DNA of 64,000 nt. It comes from Closterium sp. NIES-65. Lineage: Eukaryota > Streptophyta > Zygnematophyceae > Desmidiales > Closteriaceae. Shown here piece by piece: positions 25,331-38,400 of the stretch. The position numbers were made by a program, and so were the translations under genes. The stretch lies in the NCBI GenBank assembly GCA_948144175.1, contig CANXME010000522.1, forward strand, positions 1 to 64,000. The letters are read 5' to 3'. Under the pieces are notes generated by a model. The model saw only the letters and a program-made list of their open reading frames with translations, had not been told where the DNA came from and did not search any database. The first letter of the stretch is position 1. Each line of letters starts with the position of its first letter.

Positions 25331-28300
25331 CAGGCTTGTGGACCAGGCACGCTACTAGACCAGGCAAGCTCCTCGACCATGCAAGCTCTTGTACCACGCA
25401 AGCTCCAGGACCAGGAACGCTCGTGGACCAGGCACGCTCCTGGACCAGACAAGCTCTTGGACCAGGCACGCTTCTGGACCAAGCAAGCTCCAGGACCAGG
25501 CAAGCTCCTGGACCAGGCAAGCTCCTTTACCATGCAAGCTCCTGGACCAGGCAAGCTCCTGGACCAGGGAAGCTCCTGGACCAAGCAAGCTCCTGGACCA
25601 GGCAAGTTCTTGGACCAGGCAAGCTCCTGGACCAGGCAATCTCTTGGCCTAGGCAAGCTCCTGGACCAGGCAAGCTCTTGGCTCAGGAAAGCTCCTGGAC
25701 GAGGCACGCTCGTGGACCAGGCAAGCTCCTAGAAAAGGCAAGATCCTGGACCAGGCAAGCTCCTGGACCATGCACGCTCATGGACCAGGCAAGCTCCTAG
25801 ACCAGCCAAGCTCCTGGACCAGGCACGCTCGTGGACCAGGCACGATCCTGGACCAGGCAAGATCCTGGACCAGGCAAGCTCCTGGACCAGGCAAGCTCTT
25901 GGACCAGGCACGCTTCTGGACCAAGCAAGCTCCTGGACCAGGCACGCTCCTGGACCAGGCAAGCTCCTGGACCAGGCAAGCTCCTGGACCAGGCATGCTC
26001 GTGGACCAGGCACGCTCCTAGACCAGGCAAGCTCTTGGACCAGGCAGGCTTGTGGACCAAGCACGCTCCTAGACCAAGCAAGCTACTCGACCATGCAAGC
26101 TCCTGTACCAGGCAAGCTCCTAGACCAGGAACGCTCGTGGACCAGGCACGCTCGTGGACAAGGCAAGCTCCTGGTCCATGCAAGCTGTTGGACCAGGCAC
26201 GCTCCTGGACCAGGCAAGCTCTTAGACCAGGCACGCTTCTGGACCAAGCAAGCTCCTGGACCAGGCAAGCTCCTAGTCCAGGCAAGCTCCGGGACCAGGC
26301 AAGCTCCTGGACCAGGCAAGCTCCTGGACCAGGCAAGATCTTGGACCAGGCAAGCTCCTGGACCAGGCAAGCTCTTGGACCAGGCAAGCTCCTACACCAG
26401 GCAAGCTCTTGGACCAAGCAAGCTCCTGGACCAGGCACGCTCGTGGACCAGGCAAGCTCCTGGACCACGCAAGCTCGTAGAAAAGGCAAGCTCGTGGACC
26501 AGGCACGCTCATGGACGAGGCAAGCTCCTAGACCAGGCAAGCTCCTGGACCAGGCAAGCTCCAGGACCAGGCACGCTCGTGGACCAGGCACGATCCTGGA
26601 CTAGGCAAGATCCTGGACCAGGCAAGCTCCTAGACCAGGCAAGCTCTTGGACCAGGCACGCTTCTACACCAAGCAAGCTCCTAGACCAGGCACGCTCCTG
26701 GACCAGGCAAGCTCCTGGACCAGGCAAGCTCCTGGACCAGGCATGCTCGTGGACCAGGCACGCTCCTGGATCAGGCAAGCTCTTGGACCAGGCAGGCTTG
26801 TGGACCAGGCACGCTCCTAAACCAGGCAAGCTCCTCGACCATGCAAGCTCCTGTACCAGGCAAGCTCTTGGACCAGGAACCCTCGTGGACCAGGCACGCT
26901 CCTGGACCACGCAAGCTCCTGGACAAGGCACGCTCCTGGACCAGGCAAGCTCTAAGACGAGGCACGCTTCTGGACCAAGCAAGCTCCTGGACCAGGCAAG
27001 CTCCTGGACCAGGCAAGCTCCTGGACCAGGCAAACTCCTAAACCAGGCAAGTTCCTGGACCAGGCAAGCTCCTGGACCAGGCAAGCTCCTGGACCAGGAA
27101 AGCTCTTGGACAAGGCAAGCTCCTGGACCAGGCAAGCTCTTGGACCAAGCAAGCTCCTGGACCAGGCACGCTCGTGGACCAGGCAAGCTCCTGGACTAGG
27201 CAAGCTCCTAGAAAAGGCAAGCTCCTGGAACAGGCAAGCTCCTGGACGAGGCACGCTCATGGACCACGCAAGCTCCTAGACCAGGCAAGCTTTTGGACTA
27301 GGCAAGCTCCTGGACCAGGCACGCTCGTAGACCAGGCACGATCCTGGACCAGGCAAGATCTTGGACCAGGCAAGCTCCTGGACCAGGCAAGCTCTTGGAC
27401 CAGGCACGCTTCTGGACCAAGCAAGCTCCTGGACCAGGCACGCTCCTGGACCAGGCAAGCTCCTGGACCAGGCAAGCTCCTGGACCAGGCATGCTCGTGG
27501 ACCAGGCACGCTCCTGGACCAGGCAAGCTCCTGGACCAGGCAGGCTTGTGGACTAGGCACGCTCCTAGACCAGGCAAGCTCCTCGACCATGCAAGCTCCT
27601 GTACCATGCAAACTCTTGGACCAGGAACGCTCGTGGACCAGGCACGCTCCTGGACCAGGCACGCTCCTGGACAAGGCAAGCTCCTGGTCCATGCAAGCTC
27701 CTGGACCAGGCACGCTCCTGGACCAGGCAAGCTCTTGGACCAGGCACGCTTCTGGACCAAGCAAGCTCCTGGACCAGGCAAGCTCCTAGACCAGGCAAGC
27801 TCCTGGACCAGGCAAGCTCCTGGACCAATCAAGCTCTAGGACCAGGCAAGCTCTTGGACCAGGCAAGCTCCTAGACCAGGCACGCTCGTGGACCAGGAGA
27901 GATCCTGGACCAATCAAGCTCTTGGACCAGGCAAGCTCCTGGACCAGGAAAGCTCTTGGAACAGGCAAGCTCCTGGACCAGGCAAGCTCTTGGACCAAGC
28001 AAGCTCCTGGACCAGGCACGCTCGTGGACCAGGCAAGCTTCTGGACCAGGCAAGCTCCTAGAAAAGGCAAGCTCCTGGACCAGGCAAGCTCCTGGACCAG
28101 GCAGGCTCATGGACCACGCAAGCTCCTAGACCAGGCAAGCTCCTGGACTAGGCAAGCTCCTGGACCAGGCACGCTCGTAGACCAGGCACGATCCTGGACC
28201 AGGCAAGATCTTGGACCAGGCAAGCTCCTGGACCAGGCAAGCTCTTGGACCAGGCACGCTTCTGGACCAAGCAAGCTCCTGGACCAGGCACGCTCCTGGA

Positions 28301-29310
28301 CCAGGCAAGCTCCTCTAACAGGCAAGCTCCTGGACCAGGCATGCTCGTGGACCAGGAATGCTCCTGGACCAGGCAAGCTCTTGGACCAGGCAGGCTTGTG
28401 GACTAGGCACGCTCCTAGACCAGGCAAGCTCCTCGACCATGCAAGCTCCTGTACCAGGCAAACTCTTGGACCATGTAGGCTCGTGGACCAGGCACGCTCC
28501 TGGACCAGACAAGCTCCTCGACAAGGCAAGCTCCTGGTCCATGCAAGCTCCTGGACCAGGCACGCTCCTGGACCAGGCAAGCTCTTGGACCAGGCACGCT
28601 TCTGGACCAAGCAAGCTCCTGGACCAGGCAAGCTCCTGGACCAGGCAAGCTCCTGGACCAATCAAGCTCTTGGACCAGGCGAGCTCCTGGACCAGGCAAG
28701 CTCTTGGACAAGGCACGCTCGTGGACCAGGCGAGCTCGTGGACCAGGCAAGCTCCTAGAAAAGGCAAGCTCCTGGACCAAGCACGCTCATGGACCAGGCA
28801 AGCTCCTAGACCAGGCAAGCTCCTGGACCAGGCACACTCGTGGACCAGGCACGATCCTGGACCAGGCAAGCTCGTGGACCAGGCAAGCTCTTGGACCACG
28901 CAAGCTCTTGGACTAGGCACGCTCCTGGACTAGGCACGCTCCTGGACTAGGCAAGCTCCTGGACCAGGCACACTCGTGGACCAGGCACGATCCTGGACCA
29001 GGCAAGCTCTTGGTCCAGGCAAGCTCCTGGACCACGCAAGCTCTTGGACCAAGCATGCTCGTGGACCCAAAAGCTCTTGGACCAAGCAGGCCTCTGGACC
29101 AAGCAAGCTCCTGGACTAGGCAAGCTCACGGAACAGGCAAGGTCCTAGACGAGGCAAGCTCTTGGACTAGGCAAGCTTCTGGACCACGCAAGCTCCTGGA
29201 CCAAGCAAGCTCCTCGACCAGGCAAGCTCCTGGACCAGGCATGCTCGTGGACCAGGCACGCTCCTGGACCAGGCAAGCTTTTGGACCAGGCAGGCTTGTG
29301 GACCAGGCAC
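25331..29310 (+). repeat. Higher-order repeat of about 0.7-0.9 kb in the 17-bp array
   Basis: A marker group (CAGGCTTGTGG, then CACGCTCCTAGACC, then CTCCTCGACCATG, then CTCCTGTACCA) occurs at 25331, 26045, 26793, 27541, 28391 and 29291. Successive distances are 714, 748, 748, 850 and 900 bp, that is 42, 44, 44, 50 and about 53 units. The block therefore grew by duplication of groups of several tens of units, with unit gains and losses between copies. Confidence 0.85.
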
Positions 29311-32300
29311 GCTCCTAGACCAGGCAAGCTCCTCGACCATGCAAGCTCCTGTACCAGGCAAGCTCCTGGACCAGGCACGCTCGTGGACCAGGCACGCTCC
29401 TGGACCAGGCAAGCTCCTGGACAAGGCAAGCTCCTGGACCACGCAAGCTCTTGGACCAGGCACGCTCCTGGACTAGGCAAGCTCTTGGACCAGGCACGCT
29501 CTTGGACCAGACACACTTCTGGACCAAGCAAGCTCCTGGACCACGCACGTTCCTGGACCAGGCAAGCTCTTAGACCAGGCAAGCTCCTGGACCAGGCAAG
29601 CTCTTAGACCAGGCAAGCTCCTGAACCAGGCAAGCTCCTGGACCAGGCAAGCTATTGGACCAGCCAAGCTCCTGAACCAGGCAAGCTTCTGGACCAAGCA
29701 AACTTGTGGACCAGGCACGCTCTTGGACCAGGCAAGCTCATGGACTAGGCAAGCTCCTAGACCAGGCAAGCTCCTGGACTAGGCAAGCTCCTGGACCACG
29801 CAAGCTCTTGGACTAGGCAAGCTCTTAGACTAGGCAAGCTCGTGGACCAGGCAAGCTCCTGGACCAGGCAAGCTCTTGGACCAGGCAAGCTCCTGGACCA
29901 AGCAAGCTTCATGACCAGGCAAACTCGTGGACAAGGCACGCTCCTCGACCAGGCAAGCTCCTGGACCATGCAAGCTCCTATACAAGGCAAGCTCTTGGAC
30001 CAGGCAAGCTCCTGGACCAGGCAAGCTTCTGGATTAGGCAAACTTGTGGACCAGGCAGGCTCCTGGACCAGGCAAGCTCCTGGACTAGGCAAGCTCCTAA
30101 GCGAGGCAAGCTCTTGGACCAGGCAAGCTCCTGGACCACGAAAGCTCTTGGACCAGGCAAGCTCTTCGACCAGGCAAGCTCCTGGACTAGGTAAGCTCCT
30201 GGACGAGGCAAGCTCCTGGACTAGGCACGCTCCTGGACCATGCAAGCTCCTAGACCAGGCAAGCTCCTGGACCAGGCAAGCTTTTGGACCAGGCAAACTC
30301 GTGGACCAGGCACGCTCGTGGACCAGGCAAGCTCCTGCACTAGGCAAAAACCTAGACCAGGCAAGCTCCTGGACCAGGCAAGCTCCTAGACCATGCAAGC
30401 TCTTGGACCAGGCAAGCTCTTGGACCAAGCAAGCTCCTGGACCACGCAAGCTCCAGGACCAGGCAAGCTCCTGGACCGGGCACACTCGACCAGGCACGCT
30501 CCTAGACAAGGCAAGCTTTTGGACCAGGCAAGCTTCTGGACCAGGCAAACTCGTGGACCAGGCACGCTCCTGGACTAGGCAAGCTCCTGGACTAGGGAAG
30601 CTCCTAGACCAGGCAAGCTCCTAGACCAGGCAAGCTCCTAGACCAGGGAAGCTCCTGGACCAGGTAATCTCGTGGACCAGGCAAGATCCTGGACGAGGCA
30701 AGCTCCTGGACCAGACAAGCTCCTAGACCACACAAGCTCTTGGACCAGGCAAGCTCTTGGACCAGGCAAGCTCCTGGACCAAGCACGCTCCTAGACGAGG
30801 CAAGCTTTTGGACAAGGCAGGCTTCTGGACCAGGCAAAATTGTGGACCAGGCACACTTTTGGACCATGCAAGCTCCTGGACTAGGCAAGCTCCTAGACCA
30901 GGCAAGCTCCTAGACCAGGCAAGCTCCTGGACCCGGGAAGCTCCTGGACCAGGCAAGTTCCTGGACCAGGCATGCTCCTGGACCAGGCACGCTCCTGTAC
31001 CACGCAATCTCATGGACTAGGGAAGCTCTTGGATCAGGCAATCTCTTTGACCAGGCAAGCTCCTGGACCAGGCAAGCTCCAAGACCAGGCAAGCTCTTGG
31101 ACCAGGCAAGCTCCTGTACCAGGCAATCTTCTGGACCAGGCAAACTCGTGGACCAGGCACGCTCTTGGACCAGGCAAGCTCCTGGACCACGCAAGCTCCT
31201 CGACCAGGCAAACTCTTGGACCAGGCAAGCTCCTGGACCAAGCAAACTTCTAGACCAGGCAGACTCGTGGACCAGGCACGCTCCTGGACTAGGCAAGCTC
31301 CTGGACAAGGCAAGCTCCTAGACCAGGCAAGCTCCTAGACAAGGCAAGCTCGTGGACCACGCAAGCTCTTGGACCAGGCAATTTTTCGACCAGGCAAGCT
31401 CATGGACCAGGCAAGCTCCTAGACCAGGCAAGCTCCTAGAACAGGCAAGCTCTTGGACTAGGCAAGCTCCTAGACCAGGCAAGCTTCTCGACCAGGCAAA
31501 TTCCTTGACCACGAACGCTCCTGGACTAGACAAGCTCCTGGACCAGGCAAGCTCCTAGACCACGCAAGCTCTTGAACCAGGCAAGCTTCTGGACCAGGCA
31601 AACTCGTGGACTAGTCAAGCTCCTAGACTAGGCAAGCTCCTGGACCACGCAAGCTCTTGGACCACGCAAGCTCTTGGACCAGGCAAGCTCTTGGACCAGG
31701 CAAGCTCCTGGACCAAGCAAGCTCCTAGACCAGGCAAGCTCTTGGACCAGGCAACCTCCTAGAAAAGGCAAGCTCCTGGACCAGGCAAGCTCATGAACCA
31801 GGCACGCTCATGGACCAGGCAAGCTCCTAGACTAGGCAAGCTCTTGGACCAAGCACGCTCCTGGACCAGGCAAGCTCTTGGATCAGGCAGGCTTGTGGAC
31901 CAAGCAAGCTCCTGGAGGAGGCACACTACTTGAGCGGGCACGCTCCTGGACCAGGCAAGCTCCTAGAACACGCAAGCTCGTGAACCAAGCAAGCTCCTGG
32001 ACCAGGCACGCTCGTGGACCAGGCACACTCCTGGACTAGGCAAGCTCTTAGACCAGGCAGGCTCGTGGACCATGCACGCTCCAGGACTAGGCAAGCTCCT
32101 GGACCAGGCAAGCTCCTGGACCAGGCACACTCGTGGACCAGGCACGATTCTGGACCAAGCAAGCTCCTGGACCACGCAAGCTCTTGGACTAGGCACGCTC
32201 CTGGACCAGGCAAGCTTTTGGACCAGGCAAGCTTCTGGACCAAGGAAGCTCCTAGACCAGGCAAGCTCCTCGTCCAAGCAAGCTCCTGGACCAGGCTAGC

Positions 32301-32539
32301 TCCTGGACCAGGCGAGCTCCTTGACTAGGCAAGCTCTTTGACCACGCAAGCTCTTGGGCCAGGCATGCTCGTGGACTAGGCAAGCTCTTGGACCAGGCAG
32401 GCTTCTAGACCAAACAAGCACTTGGACCAGGCGAGCTCCTGGACCAGGCAAGCTCCTAGACCAGGCAAGCTCCTGGACCAGGCAAGCTCCTAGACCAGGC
32501 AAGCTCCTGGACTAGGCAAGCTCCTTGACTAGGCACGCT

Positions 32540-33640
32540 CGTGGACCAGGCGCGCTCCTGGACGAGGCAAGCTCTTGGACCAGGCAAGCTCGTGGACCAG
32601 GCACGCTCCTGGACCAGGCAAGCTCTTGGACCAAGCAAGCTCCTGGACCATGCAAGCTCTTGGACTAGGGAAGCTCCTGGACCACGAAAGCTCCCAGACC
32701 ACGCAAGCTCGTGGACCAGGCAAGCTCCTGGACCAGGCAAGCTCCTGGACCAGTCAAGCTCCTAGACCAGGCACGCTCGTAAACCAGGCACGCTCCTGGA
32801 CCAGGCAAGCTCCTGGACAAGGCAACCTCGTGGACCACGCATGCTCTTGGACCATGCACGCTCTTGGACCAGGCAAGCTCTTGGACCAGGCACGCTCCTG
32901 GACCAAGCAAGCTCCTCGACCAGTCAAGCTCCTGGACCTGGCACGCTCATGGACAAGGCAAGCTCCTGGACCAGGCAAGCTCCTGGACCAGGCAAGCTCC
33001 TCAACCAGGCATGCTCCTAGACCAAGCAGCTCCTGGACCAGGCAAGCTCCTGGACCAGGCAAGCTCATGGACCAAGCAAGCTCCTAGACCAGGCACGCTC
33101 CTGGACCAGGCACGCTCTTGGACCACGCAACTCTTGGACCAGGCAAGCTCGTGGACCAGGCACGCTCCTGGACCAGGCAAGCTCCTGGACCAGGCAAGCT
33201 CCTGGACTAGGCAAGCTCCTGGACCAGGCACGCTCGTGGACCAGGCACGCTCCTGGACCAGGCAAGCTCTTGGACCAAGCAGGCTCCTGGACCATGCAAG
33301 CTCTTGAACTAGGGAAGCTCCTGGACCACGAAAGCTCCCGGACCACGCAAGCTCGTGGACCAGACAAGCTCCTAGACCAGGCAAGCTCCTGGACCAGTCA
33401 AGCTCCTAGACCAGGCACGCTCGTAAACCAGGCACGCTCCTGGACCAGGCAAGCTCCTGGACAAGGCAACCTTGTGGACCACGCATGCTCTTGGACCATG
33501 CACGCTCTTGGACCAGGCAAGCTCTTGGACCAGGCACGCTCCTGGACGAAGCAAGCTCCTCGACCAGGCAAGCTCCTGGACCTGGCACGCTCATGGACAA
33601 GGCAAGCTCCTAGACCAGGCAAGCTCCTGGACCAGGCAAG
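32540..33640 (+). repeat. Tandem duplication of about 644 bp in the 17-bp array
   Basis: An unusual order of variants (CACGAAAGCTCCC, then a CGTAAACC unit, then ACAAGGCAACCT, then CACGCATGCTC) is present twice. The CTCCC unit lies at 32691 and again at 33335, 644 bp away, which is 38 units minus 2 bp. Both copies also carry shortened units such as CAAGCAGCTCC, at about 33025 and 33668. Confidence 0.75.
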
Positions 33641-34779
33641 CTCCTGAACCAGGCATGCTCCTAGACCAAGCAGCTCCTGGACCAGGCAAGCTCCTGGACC
33701 AGGCAAGCTCCCAGACCAGGCACGCTCCTGGACCAGGCACGCTCTTGGACCACGCAACTCTTGGACCAGGCAGGCTCGTGGACCAGGCACGCTCCGGGAC
33801 CAGGCAAGCTCCTGGACCAGGCAAGCTCCTGGACCACGCAAGCTCCTGGACCAGGCACGCTCGTGGACGAGGCACGCTCCCGGACCAGGCAAGCTCCTTG
33901 ACCACGCAAGCTCTTGGACCAGGCACGCTCCTGGACCAGGCAAGCTCTTGGACCAGGCAAGCTCCTGGACCAGGCAAGCTCTTGGACCACGCAAGCTCGT
34001 GGACAAGGCAAGCTCCAGGATCAGGCAAGCTCCTGGACCAAGCACGCTCGTGGACGAGGCACGCTCTTGGACCAGGCAAGCTTCAGATCAGGCAAGATCC
34101 TAAACCACGCAAGCTCCTGGACCAGGCAAGGTCATGGACCAGGCACGCTCCTGGACCAGGCAAGCTCCTCGACGAGGCAAGCTCGTGGACCACGCAAGCT
34201 CTTGGACCAGGCACGCTTTTGGACCAGGCAAGCTCTTGGACCAGGCAAGCTCGTGGACCAGGCACGCTCCTGGACCAAGCAAGATACTGGACCAGGCAAG
34301 CTCCTGGACCAGGCAAGCTCCAGAACCAGGCTTGCTCTTGGACCAAGCAAGCTCCTTGACCAAGCAAGCTCCTGGACCAGGCAAGCTCATGGACCAGGCA
34401 AGCTCCTGGACCAGGCACGCTCGTGGACCAGGCACGCTCTTGGACCAGGAAAACACGTGGACCAGGCAGGCTCGTGGACCAGGCACGCTTCTGGACCAGG
34501 CAAGCTCTTGGACCAGGCAAGCTCCTCGACCAGGCAAGCTCCTGGACCAGGCACGCTCGTGGACCAGGCACACTCTCAGACCAGGCAAGCTCCTGGACCA
34601 CGCAAGCTCTTGGACCAGGCAGGCTCCTAGACCAGGCAAGCTCTTGGACCAGGCAAGCTTTTGGACCAAGCAAGCTCCAGAACCAGGCAAGCTCATGGAC
34701 CAAGCAAGCTCCTGGACCAGGCAATCTCTTGGACCAGGCAAGCTCCTGGACCAGGCTAGCTCCTTGACCAGGCATGCTC

Positions 34780-34806
34780 GTGGACTAGGCAAGCTTGCCT
34801 GGTCCA
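34780..34806. other. Strand-switch palindrome in the 17-bp satellite
   Basis: Forward units end in TGGACTAGGCAAG and are followed directly by CTTGCCTGGTCCA, so the array turns to the opposite orientation. The centre is AAGCTT at 34791-34796. The arms match over about 13 bp with one mismatch, then continue as an imperfect inverted repeat through the flanking arrays. Confidence 0.93.
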
Positions 34807-35471
34807 GGAGCTTGCCTGGTCCATGAGCTTGCCTAGTCCAGGAGCTTGCCGAGTCCAGGAGCTTGCCTAGTCCAGGAGCGTGCCTGGTCCACGAGGAGCG
34901 TGCCTGGTCCACAAGCGTGCTTGGTCCACGAGTTTGCCTGGTCCAGGAGCTTGCCTGGTCCAGGAGCTTGCTTGGTCTAGGAGCTTACCTGGTCCAGGAG
35001 CCTGCCTGGTCCAGGAGCTTGCCTGGTTTAGAAGCTTGCCTCGTCCAGGAGCGTGCCTGGTCCACGAGCCTGGTCCGCAGGCTTGCCTGGTCCCTAGGCT
35101 TGCCTGGTCCAGGAGCGTGCCTGGTCCACGAGTTTGCCTGGTCCAGGAGCTTGCCTGGTTTAGGAGCATGCCTGGTCTAGGAGCTTACCTGGTCTAGGAG
35201 CGTGCCTGGTCCAGGAGCTTGCCTGGTCCAGGAGCTTGCCTGGTCCAGGAGCGTGCCTGGTCCACGAGCCTGCCTTGTCCAAGAGCTTGCCTAGTCCAAT
35301 AGCGTGCCTGGTCTACGAGCATGCTTTGTCCTGGAGCTTGCTTGGTACAGGAGCTTGCCCAGTCTAGGAGCTTGCCTGGTCCAAGAGCTTGCCTGGTCCA
35401 GGAGCTTGCCTGGTCCAGGAGCTTGCATGGTCCACGTGCGTGCCTGGTCCACGAGTTCGCCTGGTTTAGGA
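34794..35471 (-). repeat. Inverted block of 17-bp satellite
   Basis: About 678 bp (roughly 40 units) in which the repeat reads CCTGGTCCAGGAGCTTG, the reverse complement of its surroundings. It starts at the AAGCTT-centred palindrome and ends near 35471, where TTCGCCTGGTTTAGGAG meets GCAAACTAGTGGACC and forward orientation resumes. It looks like a simple inversion or a pair of template-switch events within the array. Confidence 0.92.
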
Positions 35472-38400
35472 GGCAAACTAGTGGACCATGCAAGCTCTTA
35501 GACGAAGCAGGCTCGTGGACCAGGCACGCTCCTGGACCACGCAAGCTCCTGGACCAGGCAAGCTCTTGGACCAGGCAAGCTCCTGGACGAGGCACGCTCA
35601 TGGACTAGACACGATCCTGGATTAGGCAAGCTCCTGGACTAGGCAAGCTATTGGACCACGCAAGCTCTTGGACCAGGCACGCTCTTGGACCAGGCAAGCT
35701 CTTGGACCAGGCAAGCTTCAGGACCAAGGAAGCTCCTGGACCAGGCAAGCTCCTAGACCAGGCTAGCTCTTGGACCAGGCAAGCTCCTGGACCAGGCAAG
35801 CTCCTGGACCACGCAAGCTCTTGGACCAAGCATGCTCGTGGACCAGGCAAGCTCTTGGACCAGGCAGGCTTCTGGACCAAGCAAGCTCGTAGACCATGCA
35901 AACTCCCGGACCACGCAAGCTCCTAGACCAGGCAAGCTCGTGGACCAGGCAAGCTCCTAGACCAGGCAAGCTCCTAGACTAGGCAAGCTCCTTGACTAGG
36001 CACGCTCGTGGACCAGGCACGTTCCTGGACCAGGCAAGCTCTTGGACCAGGCAGGCTCGTGGCCCAGTCGGGCTCCTGGACCAGGCAAGCTCTTAGACCA
36101 GGCAGGTTCCTGGACCAGGCAAGCCCTTGGACCAGGCAGGCTCGTGGACTAGGCACGCTCCTGGACCAGGCAAGCTCTTAGACCAGGCAGGCTCCTGGAC
36201 TTGGCAAGCTCTTGGACCAGGCAAGCTGCTGGAACAGGCAAGCTCCTAGACCAGGCACGCTCATGGACCAGGCACGCTCCTGGACCAGGCAAGCTCCTGG
36301 ACAAGGCAAGCTCCTGGACCATGCAAGCTCCTGGACCAGGCACGCTCCTGGACCAGGAAAGCTCTTGGACCAGGCACGCTTCTGGACCAAGGAAGCTCCT
36401 GGACCACGCATGCTCCTTGACCAGGCTAGCTCCTGGACCAGGCAAGCTCCTGGACTAGGCAAGCTCCTAGACCACGCAAGCTCTTGGACCAGGCATGCTC
36501 GTGGACCAGGCAAGCTCTTAGACCAAGCAAGCTTCTGGACCAAGCAAGCTCCTGGACCAGGCAAGCTCCTGGACCAGGCAAGCTCCTAGACCAGGCAAGC
36601 TCCTGGACTAGGCAAGCTCCTGGACCAGGCAAGCTCCTAGACCAGGCAAGCTCCTAGACCAAGCAAGGTCCTGGACCAGGCATGCTCGTGGACCAGGCAC
36701 GCTCCTGGACCAGGCAAGCTCTTGGACCAGGCAGGCTCGTAGACCAGGCACGCTCCTGGACCAGGCAAGCTCCTGGACCAGGCAAGCTCCTGGACTAGGC
36801 AAGCTCTTGGACCAGGCACGCTCGTAGACTAGGCACGCTCCTAGACCAGGCAAGCTCTTCGACAAGGCAAGCCCCTGGACTACGCAAGCTCTTGGACCAG
36901 GTACGCTCCTGGACGAAGCAAGCTCTTGGACCAGGCACGCTTCTGGACCAAGCAAGCTCCTGGACTAGGCAAGCTCCTGGACTAGGCACGCTCCTCGACC
37001 AGGCAAGCTCCTGGACCAGGCAAGCTCTTGGACCAGGCAAGCTCCTAGAACAGGCAAGCTCCTAGATCAGGCAAGTTCCTGGACCAGGCAAGCTCTTGGA
37101 TCACGTAAGTTCCTGGACCACGCAAGCTCCTGGACCAGGCACGCTCGTAGAGAATGCACGCTCATGGACCAGGCAAGATCTTGGACCACGCAGGCTCGTG
37201 GACCAGGCCCGCTCATAGACCAGGCACGCTCCTGGACCAAGCAAGCTCCTGGACCAGGCAAGCTCCTGGACGTGGCACGCTCGTGGACCAGGCACGCTCC
37301 TGGACCACGCAAGCTCCTGGACCACGCAAGCTCTTGGACAAGGCACGCTCCTGGACTAGGCAAGCTCTTGGACCAGGCAAGCTTCTGGACCAAGTAAGCT
37401 CCTGAACCAGGCAAGCTCCTGGACCAGGCAAGCTCCTGGACCAGACAAGCTCTTGGACCACGCAAGCCCTCGGACCAGGCCAGCTCCTAGAATAGGCAAG
37501 CTCTTCGACAAGGCACGCTCATGGACCCGCACGATCCTGGACAAGGCAAGCTCTTGGACCAGGCAGGCTCGTGGACGAGGCAAGCTCTTGGACCAGGAAA
37601 GCTCTTGGATAAGGGAAGCTCCTGGACCACGCAAGCTCTTGGACCAAGCACGCTTGTGGACCAGGCACGCTCCTGGACCAGGCAAGCTCGTGGACCAGGC
37701 ACGCTCCCGGACCAGGCAAGCTCCTGGACTAGGCAAGCTACTGGACCATGCAAGCTCTTGGACCAGGCACGCTCTTGGACCAGGCAAGCTCGTTGACCAA
37801 GCACGCTTCTGGACTAAGCAAGCTCTTGGACCAGACAAGCTCCTGGACCAGGCAAGCTCCTAGACCAGGCAAGCTTGTGGACCAGGCAAGCTCATGGACC
37901 AGGCAAGCTCCTGGACCAGGCAAGCTCCTGGACCAGGCAAGCTCCTGGACCAGGCACCCTCGTGGACCAGGCACGCTCTTGGACCAGGCAAGCTCCTGGA
38001 CCACGCAAGCTCTTGAACAAGGCACGCTCCTGGACCAAGCAAGCTCTTGGACCAAGCAAGCTTCTCGACCAAGCAAGCTCCTGAACCAGGCAAGCTCCTG
38101 GACCAGGCAAGCTCCTGGACCAGACAAGCTCTTAGACCACGCAAGCTCTTAGACCAGGCCAGCTCCTAGACTAGGCAAGCTCTTGGACAAGGCACGCTCG
38201 TGAATCCTTACGCTCCTGGACAAGGCAAGCTCTTGGACTAGGCAGGCTCGTGGACGAGGCAAGCTCTTGGACCAGGAAAGCTCCAGGATCGGGCAAGCTC
38301 CTGGAACATGCAAGCTCCTGGACCAGGCAAGCTCCTGGACCAAGCAAGCTCCTGGACCACGCAAGCTCTTGGACCAGGCAAGCTCTTGTACCAGGCACGC

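Larger units (their letters stand above)
25196..34793 (+). repeat. 17-bp satellite array, forward orientation, block 1
   Basis: Head-to-tail repeats of a 17-bp unit; 25229-25245 is a typical CAAGCTCCTGGACCAGG. Common variants are CAAGCTCTTGG, CACGCTCGTGG, CAGGCTTGTGG, CACGCTTCTGGACCAAG and ACTAGG endings. At 17 bp the block holds about 560 units. Each unit contains CCTGGACCAGG, a 5-1-5 dyad. Open frames of up to 368 codons with a 17-residue period occur in several frames on both strands. They arise because 51 bp (three units) returns to the same frame and the unit carries no stop. I see no gene signature and no unique DNA in the block. Confidence 0.97.

Noticed and set aside
25136..34826. Many open frames of 60-368 codons with a 17-residue repeat, as possible repetitive structural proteins
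   Set aside because: They occur in several frames and on both strands at similar length, start and stop at single-base variants, and follow from a stop-free 17-bp unit whose triple (51 bp) keeps frame. No flanking gene structure is visible.
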